Below are positions 58,684-64,000 of a stretch of DNA of 64,000 nt, one piece after another (position 1 is the first letter of the stretch; every line of letters begins with the position of its first letter). The position numbers and the translations under genes were made by a program. The stretch is from positions 1,054,001 to 1,118,000 of the forward strand of contig OZ245715.1 in NCBI GenBank assembly GCA_965226965.1, given 5' to 3'. Under the pieces are notes generated by a model. The model had not been told where the DNA came from and did not search any database. It worked only from the letters and a program-made list of their open reading frames with translations. Source of the stretch: Endoryza foliicola (GTDB lineage Bacteria; Bacteroidota; Bacteroidia; Chitinophagales; Chitinophagaceae).

Positions 58684-59891
58684 GTAAGAAAGTGTGTTTA
58701 ATCAGCGATCACCATATTTGCACCAATCCAAGACTTTGGAAGGAAGCAAAATCACTGGTAGCGGAAGGCTATGAAGTTTCCATACTTACCCTTTTCACTT
58801 CAAAGCAACAGTTGGAACGAGATCAGCCGATTTTAGATGCTATTGGAAATCCATCTTATAAAGCTGTATTGAATTTAATTCCGGGTGAAGCATCGAGTGT
58901 TACAAGATTTTACTATCGATTTCGAAGAAAAATCGCGCTACTTTTCAAGAAGTATTTTAAAGCAGATTCTCCCTACCTATTGGGATACGCTCCCGATAAA
59001 CTGATACAGGCAGCTAAAGAAGAGAAGGCTGATTTGTACATCACTCATATTGACTGTGCGCAGTATGTTGGAATGCGATTGGTGCAAGCAGGCAAAAAGG
59101 TTGGATTTGATATTGAAGATTGGTATTCGAAGGACTATTTAGGGCCCACAAGACCAGTTAAGTTATTGGAGACAATCGAGCAATTTGCACTCACGAATGG
59201 AGCTTATTGCAGTGTTCCTTCGAAATCCATGGCAAAGGCAATCGTATCGTACTACCATGTTAATTCATCTCCTATCGTAATTTACAATGGATTCCCTCAG
59301 TCGGAATCAATCGGTACTTCTGTCTCAAAAGTTAACAGCAAGCCATCTATACTTTGGTTTTCACAAACGATCGGTCCCGACAGAGGTATTGAAACCATTG
59401 TTGAAGCGTTGAAAGAAGTAGCCATTCCGGTGGTGTTGAAACTGATTGGGGATCATGACGACGATATTGTAAAAAGGTATACCAATTTGTTTCCTTATGA
59501 ATTAGGACACGAGTTGATTATTTCCGGTCAAATACCTGCCAGCAAATTGCAAGAAGAAATTGCAAAACACGATATCGGGTTGGCAATTGAAAACAATTTT
59601 CCGGATAACAAAGACACTACTGTTAGCAATAAGATTCTTCAATATGTACAAGCGGGCATAAAGATCATCGCTACTTCCACAAAAGGTCAGATGGAAGTTG
59701 CTGAGCGCTTTCCGGGTTTGATTGAAGTAGTTGCTCCGGGTGATGCTAAAGCCACAGCAATGGCCGTAGTTCATTTACTAGGCAAAGGCGACAGCGTTCA
59801 TGCGAATGCACAATCCGTATTTAGAGAAGTATTTTCATGGGAAGCTCAAGAAAGAAAGCTTCTAAGTAAAATAAAAGAAATTTTAGAATGA
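58680..59891 (+). CDS. Glycosyltransferase, GT4-like
   Basis: This 403-residue GT-B protein starts KVCLISDHHICTNPRLWKEA, a typical opening for Bacteroidota exopolysaccharide glycosyltransferases. Its centre has KVGFDIEDWYSKDYLGPTRP, then PSILWFSQTIGPDRGIETIV, ELIISGQIPASKLQEEIAKH and DTTVSNKILQYVQAGIKIIA. The last gives the EKlkEyl-like donor motif in variant form. It overlaps both neighbours by 4 bp. Specificity unknown. Confidence 0.82.
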   Translation: MSKKVCLISDHHICTNPRLWKEAKSLVAEGYEVSILTLFTSKQQLERDQPILDAIGNPSYKAVLNLIPGEASSVTRFYYRFRRKIALLFKKYFKADSPYLLGYAPDKLIQAAKEEKADLYITHIDCAQYVGMRLVQAGKKVGFDIEDWYSKDYLGPTRPVKLLETIEQFALTNGAYCSVPSKSMAKAIVSYYHVNSSPIVIYNGFPQSESIGTSVSKVNSKPSILWFSQTIGPDRGIETIVEALKEVAIPVVLKLIGDHDDDIVKRYTNLFPYELGHELIISGQIPASKLQEEIAKHDIGLAIENNFPDNKDTTVSNKILQYVQAGIKIIATSTKGQMEVAERFPGLIEVVAPGDAKATAMAVVHLLGKGDSVHANAQSVFREVFSWEAQERKLLSKIKEILE

Positions 59892-60601
59892 CCTTTCCTC
59901 CAATTGCGATGCTTCATCATATAGGCGATGATCCTAGACTTGAGGATCATAAACCCTATGCTATTTCCAAAGAGAGTTTTATTCGGTTACTTGATTACAT
60001 TGAGAAGAACGGAATAGAAACCAAGGATTTTAATTCTTGGACGGCTCAATCGTCGTCTATTTTTTCTAAACAAGTGATGCTAACGATCGATGATTGTTAC
60101 CGCCATTTGTTAGATTTTGCCATTCCTGAACTTCAAAGAAGAAATATGAAGGCTGTGCTTTACATGCCTACTGCTCATTTTTCAGGCACCAATACTTGGG
60201 ATAGTAAACAAGGAAAATCCTCAATTGAAATCATGTCTGAGTCTGAATTGCGTGATGTGGCTAAAGCCGGATTCGAGATTGGAGTGCACGGGCATCAGCA
60301 CATTGAGTTGGATACTGTTTCATTTGAACAGGCCCAAGCTGAACTCGCAAAGTCAAAGGAAATTCTTTCTGAATTAACACAAACAACCATCAAGTCAATG
60401 GCATGGCCATTTGGCAGGGTTCCCGATCGATATCAAGAAATGCTGAAGTCAATAGGTTTGAAGTTTGGCTTGGGAATTTATCATCCAAAAGGTGATCGAT
60501 ATGCTATTCGAAGATTCATCTATCATGATGGAGACAATGAAAAGACATTGGCTCAAAAGCTCAGTTTGTCCTATCGAATTTATCGTGCCATAAAAGGGTA
60601 A
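59888..60601 (+). CDS. Polysaccharide deacetylase (NodB-homology)
   Basis: This 237-residue protein has the NodB motifs: MLTIDDCYRHLLDF with Asp68 and Asp69, and EIGVHGHQHIELDT with His134-x3-His138. WPFGRVPDRYQEMLKSIGL is the third motif. All zinc ligands of a carbohydrate esterase 4 enzyme are there. It has no signal peptide, so it may act on a lipid-linked precursor on the cytoplasmic side, or the glycan before export. Its role would be to remove an N- or O-acetyl group. It follows by overlap from the glycosyltransferase. Confidence 0.85.
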   Translation: MTFPPIAMLHHIGDDPRLEDHKPYAISKESFIRLLDYIEKNGIETKDFNSWTAQSSSIFSKQVMLTIDDCYRHLLDFAIPELQRRNMKAVLYMPTAHFSGTNTWDSKQGKSSIEIMSESELRDVAKAGFEIGVHGHQHIELDTVSFEQAQAELAKSKEILSELTQTTIKSMAWPFGRVPDRYQEMLKSIGLKFGLGIYHPKGDRYAIRRFIYHDGDNEKTLAQKLSLSYRIYRAIKG

Positions 60602-60602
60602 C

Positions 60603-61599
60603 ATGAAAACGGAAAACCAGCAAAAGGGTAAAATTGAAACTATTGAAACACTGAGAGGTATTGCATCTCTTGCTGTTTGTTTGTTTCATTTGACAAAAAC
60701 CAATTTGCCATTGGAAGGATCGGCAGCTATTTTAAGTAAAATATTTGCCTTTGGATGGTTGGGAGTAGAAGTGTTTTTTGTGGTTTCCGGATTCATAATA
60801 CCCTACTCAATGATCAAAGGGAAATATACCTTAAGTCATTTTTTTCGATTTCTGGCAAAGCGATGTATTCGTATCGAACCACCGTATCTCGTGTCAATAC
60901 TTATGATAATTGTACTGGGATACATTTCTATGTACATGCCTGGCTATAAGGAAGGAAGTTTCAACTTAAGCATTGGCCAGGTAGCCTCTCATGTAGCTTA
61001 TTTACCCACTCATTTGGGTTTTGAATGGCTCTCGCCTGTATACTGGAGTTTGGAAGCGGAGTTTCATTATTATATACTCATCGCTTTGATCTTACCTATA
61101 ATGTTTAAAGGTAAGTCTTGGATGATGGGTGTCTTCGCCTTACTATTGGCGGCTAGTTATATTATTCCCTTATATGTATTCAGTTACATGCCCTTTTTTA
61201 TTGCGGGAATTGCAGCTTGTGCCTTGCGTTTCGAAAAGCTTACAAAACTTGAATTTGGAATCGTTGTACTTATTTGTATGGCTGTGTCTATACATCGAGA
61301 TCAACCAGCAGCCATGTATCTGAGTATTGGCGCCACTGCCGGAGCAATAGCTTGGTTAAATATTAAATCGAAGGTCACTGATTTTTTTAGGGAAGATATC
61401 CTTCTCCTTGTATTTAGTACATGTGCCTATAGGAAGTAAATGTTTGAATTTTCTTGGCCGCTATGCGAACTCGGAGTTTAGGCAGTGGTTGATTTTTATA
61501 TTTGGCTTGGTAGTTTGCATTGTTGCGGCATGGTTATTTTATCTTTTAGTAGAAAAGCCTTGTCAAAAATACAGTCATAAACTTCGCTATAGTTCTTGA
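60603..61599 (+). pseudogene. Acyltransferase-3 family membrane protein, frameshifted at a T7 run
   Basis: The frame from 60603 gives an acyltransferase-3 protein (IETIETLRGIASLAVCLFHL with the His, VFFVVSGFIIPYSMIKGKYT, RCIRIEPPYLVSILMI, VYWSLEAEFHYYILIA). It then stops at 61439 after unrelated residues. From the T run at 61382-61388 the next frame encodes FLGKISFSLYLVHVPIG and a final helix, the family's usual end, reaching 61599. One extra T explains both parts, giving about 331 residues when six T are present. It may be a true mutation, a phase-variable tract or a sequencing error. It would O-acetylate the glycan. Confidence 0.85.
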
Positions 61600-62882
61600 A
61601 AAAGGTTCTGATTATATCGCCCCATTTCCCTCCGGTTAATTCGCCTGATCAGCACCGGGTGAGAATGAGTCTTCCATTTTTTAGCGAGTTCGGCTGGATT
61701 CCAACAGTGCTAACTGTAGACCCTGCCTTTGTGGAAGGGTTTCGCGATCCTGTATTAGAAGCATCTGTTCCCAAGGATGTTAGGGTGATTAAAGTGAAAG
61801 CGTTCTCAACCAAGCATACACGTAAAGTTGGCTTGGGTGCGTTGGGATTGCGCGCCTTGTGGCACATGCAAAAGGCAGGAAATCGATTGCTAAGAAAGGA
61901 GCAATTCGATCTTATCTATTTCAGCACTACCGCTTTTCATGTGTGTTGGCTGGGGCAATATTGGAAACGAAAATTCAAGATCCCTTTTGTAATTGATCTT
62001 CAAGATCCGTGGAGAAACGATTTCTACTTGGACAAACCAAAGCACTTGCGCCCTCCTAAACACGGATTCGCTTATTCCATTCATAAAAAAATGGAAGGCG
62101 ATACCATGCCAAAGGCTTCCGGTGTAGTGAGTGTTTCAAAAGGGTATATTGAAATGATGGAACAACGTTATGGACTGTTATCAAAGAAGGTTCCGATGGA
62201 AGTGATTCCATTTGGGGCTTCCTCCAGAGATTTTGAAATTGCCAGAGAGCAAAAAGTGGAACCTTATTCTTTCGAAAATTTCGGCCAGAAAATCAATGTC
62301 GCCTATATTGGGGCAGTCACTCCTTTTTTCTTGCCTATTATTGAAGCATTCTTTTCTGTTTTTTTAGAAACATGCGCGAACCCCCATTTGTACCATTTTT
62401 ATTTTTTAGGTACCAGTTATACCGCTGACGCAGAGAAAAGAATTGAAAAATTGGCGCAGAAACTTGGAATCACAAATTTGGTAACAGAACAAACCGATCG
62501 AATACCCTATTTTCAAGCGCTCCGAACTTTGGAATCTACAGACATTATTTTTATTCCGGGTTCCCAAGACAAAGATTACAATGCTTCTAAAGTGTACAAC
62601 TGTATTCTTTCTAAACGCCCCATTTTTTCAATTTTTAATGAAGAAAGTTTAGTGAAGTCGATTATAGAAGAGTCCGGTTCCGGAACTGCCGTTGGAGTAG
62701 GCGCTAACGATGATTTTACCATGCTGAAAAATAAAATTAAAGCGCGGATCGGTGAATTTTTTGGACTCGAGAAGCGACCAATTGAATTAAACTACGCGCT
62801 AACCAATCAATTTTCAGATCGTTACTTTACAGAAAAGCAAACGACACTTTTTGAAAGAGCCATTTCCTTCGAATCGAAATAA
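61596..62882 (+). CDS. GT4-family glycosyltransferase
   Basis: This 428-residue protein uses a TTG start at 61596, overlapping the previous stop. GT-B features are KKVLIISPHFPPVNSPDQHR, FGWIPTVLTVDPAFVEGFRD, FVIDLQDPWRNDFYLDKPKH and INVAYIGAVTPFFLPIIEAF. PGSQDKDYNASKVYNCILSK is at the donor site. The 40 bp after the stop contain no terminator. It probably forms one of the last steps in the repeat unit. Sugar unknown. Confidence 0.82.
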   Translation: MKKVLIISPHFPPVNSPDQHRVRMSLPFFSEFGWIPTVLTVDPAFVEGFRDPVLEASVPKDVRVIKVKAFSTKHTRKVGLGALGLRALWHMQKAGNRLLRKEQFDLIYFSTTAFHVCWLGQYWKRKFKIPFVIDLQDPWRNDFYLDKPKHLRPPKHGFAYSIHKKMEGDTMPKASGVVSVSKGYIEMMEQRYGLLSKKVPMEVIPFGASSRDFEIAREQKVEPYSFENFGQKINVAYIGAVTPFFLPIIEAFFSVFLETCANPHLYHFYFLGTSYTADAEKRIEKLAQKLGITNLVTEQTDRIPYFQALRTLESTDIIFIPGSQDKDYNASKVYNCILSKRPIFSIFNEESLVKSIIEESGSGTAVGVGANDDFTMLKNKIKARIGEFFGLEKRPIELNYALTNQFSDRYFTEKQTTLFERAISFESK

Positions 62883-62922
62883 TATAGCTACCTTATCTTG
62901 AACGATCATTAATATTTAATGC

Positions 62923-63813
62923 ATGTACGGAATCAAAGACATTCTTAAATACATTTCTAATCATCCATTGGCCAAACATAATCTCGTAAAGGCCTATTGG
63001 AGATTCTTTAGTTGGCAATTCAGTCAACGGCTCTTTCCGAGAACCATTGCGTATCAACTAACTGAACACTCCAAGATTTGGGTTAAAAAGGGGATGACAG
63101 GTGCTACCGGAAGTATTTACACAGGTTTGCATGAATTTGAGGACATGGCATTCCTTCTTCATTTTTTGCGAAAGGAGAGTTTATTCGCCGATATTGGCGC
63201 CAATGTGGGCATTTTTAGTGTGTTGGCAACAGCAGAGTGTGGTGCAAGAACCTTAAGTTTTGAACCCGCACCAAACACCTATCAATGGGTCGAGAAAAAC
63301 CGAACCTTAAACGGTGTGGAGGACTTGCAAAAGTGTTTTAATATTGGTGTTGGTGCGAAAGAAGAGACTGTTCAATTTTCAACTGAATTAGATACCATTA
63401 ATCATGTGGTTAAGGAATCTGAAACCGGCGTAAAATCGGTAACTGTTCAAATTCGACCTTTTGATTCCATTGCTGCAGAAGAAGGCATTCCAGAATTGGT
63501 GAAGATTGATGTAGAGGGCTTTGAAATGCCGGTAATTCAAGGTATGCAGCAAACACTTTCCAACGCACAACTCCAAGCAATCATCATTGAACTGAATGGA
63601 AGTGGAACGCATTACGGATTTGATGAAAAATCTATCCATGAGAATTTACAATCTCACGGGTTTTCTCCCTATCAGTACGAGCCGTTCACAAGGTCTTTAA
63701 AGCCTGTTACCCATTGGGGCACACACAACACTATTTATATAAAGGACATCGCATTGGTAAGCAAGCGAGTTAAAGAAGCTAAAAAAATAACTGTATTCGG
63801 AGTTCCGTTCTAA
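62923..63813 (+). CDS. FkbM-family methyltransferase
   Basis: This 296-residue protein has the FkbM class I methyltransferase pattern: LFADIGANVGIFSVLATAEC (about 87-106), GARTLSFEPAPNTYQWVEKN and VKIDVEGFEMPVIQGMQQTL. FEPxP and IDVEGxE are the family's own motifs. FkbM-type enzymes O-methylate sugars or other hydroxyl groups. It is the third methyltransferase in the glycan locus. The stop overlaps the ATG of the next gene by one base. Confidence 0.87.
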   Translation: MYGIKDILKYISNHPLAKHNLVKAYWRFFSWQFSQRLFPRTIAYQLTEHSKIWVKKGMTGATGSIYTGLHEFEDMAFLLHFLRKESLFADIGANVGIFSVLATAECGARTLSFEPAPNTYQWVEKNRTLNGVEDLQKCFNIGVGAKEETVQFSTELDTINHVVKESETGVKSVTVQIRPFDSIAAEEGIPELVKIDVEGFEMPVIQGMQQTLSNAQLQAIIIELNGSGTHYGFDEKSIHENLQSHGFSPYQYEPFTRSLKPVTHWGTHNTIYIKDIALVSKRVKEAKKITVFGVPF

Positions 63814-64000
63814 TGAAGAAACTAGCAATTGTAACTACACATCCTATACAATACAATGCGCCTTTTTTTGCATTGTTAGCTTCCTCCGGTAAGCTTGATG
63901 TGAACGTGTTCTATACTTGGGAACAATCTCAGGCTGGAAAATTGTACGATCCGAATTTTAAGAGAGAAATAAGCTGGGATATTCCTTTGTTAAACGGATA
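63813..64000 (+). CDS. Glycosyltransferase, 5' part only (cut by window edge)
   Basis: An ATG at 63813 opens a frame of 62 complete codons to the right edge. It starts KKLAIVTTHPIQYNAPFFAL and LLASSGKLDVNVFYTW, the opening of GT4-type glycosyltransferases seen in many exopolysaccharide clusters. The missing part should carry the donor site. The locus therefore continues beyond the window. Confidence 0.75.
   Translation, partial: MKKLAIVTTHPIQYNAPFFALLASSGKLDVNVFYTWEQSQAGKLYDPNFKREISWDIPLLNG

Noticed and set aside
61408..61599. Separate small gene after the acyltransferase
   Set aside because: Its sequence is the family's normal C-terminal end in the next frame, so it belongs to the frameshifted gene.

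Overview
The window reads as chromosomal DNA of a Bacteroidota bacterium, probably from the Chitinophagaceae or a relative. The phylum is well supported. There are two TonB-dependent receptors, one with a carboxypeptidase-regulatory-like N-terminal domain. Many small lipoproteins end their signal peptides in a Cys box. There are DUF4199, GxxExxY and BlaR1-tail-like proteins, a UpxY-type NusG paralogue heading a surface-glycan operon, and TAnnTTTG -7 promoter boxes. The family-level placement is inference. I saw no rRNA, tRNA, CRISPR array, transposase or prophage genes.

Positions 1-24330 hold mostly short, independent genes: a glutamine amidotransferase, a Tat-leader aminotransferase, hydrolases, VOC, DinB, macro-domain, YciI, NTF2-like and CAP proteins, several small membrane proteins and many lipoproteins. 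Three adjacent lipoproteins (6332-7872) look like diverged paralogues. A NarX/NarL-like two-component pair (13071-15749, minus strand) is the only clear transcriptional regulator pair. Positions 24864-28099 encode a siderophore-type TonB receptor coupled to a PepSY membrane protein. At 28111-29580 two GxxExxY predicted PD-(D/E)XK nucleases flank a GNAT acetyltransferase; the first lies between 36-bp inverted repeats. A second TonB receptor follows at 29993-32758. On the minus strand, 33541-37032 is a three-gene acyl-transfer cassette (MBOAT, SGNH-like, HGSNAT-like), and 37346-38887 a metallophosphoesterase with a membrane protein.

From 39.45 kb to the right edge runs one long plus-strand exopolysaccharide/O-antigen locus. 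It starts with a promoter-like box, a leader with a terminator-like hairpin and a UpxY/NusG-like gene. Next come a Wza-like export lipoprotein, a Wzc-like BY-kinase with a Tyr-rich tail, and an ABC exporter (Wzm/Wzt with a C-terminal extension). Then come glycosyltransferases, a 2-epimerase, methyltransferases, and WbpG/HisH/HisF-like, WbpB-, WbpD- and WbpE-like enzymes. Together the last set fits synthesis of a 2,3-diacetamido-uronic acid that is epimerised and given an acetamidino group. The UDP-GlcNAc 6-dehydrogenase expected to start that route is not in the window. A frameshifted acyltransferase, a deacetylase and an FkbM methyltransferase would decorate the glycan.

The most unusual feature is a dense family of mosaic intergenic repeats (roughly 4.5-5 kb in total by my boundaries). 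They are built from a few recurring modules: A, an AT-rich run ending AACAGCCGG; B, a polypurine tract; C/F, CGCTGCG/GCGGTGAA units; D, an ATCTGTGG palindrome; E, a GCAGCTTCGCTGC hairpin. The order is fixed, either A-B-C-D or E-D. The A end is often fused to gene stop codons. The module F sequence is also the inverted repeat that brackets one GxxExxY gene, which suggests a link between these repeats and that nuclease family.
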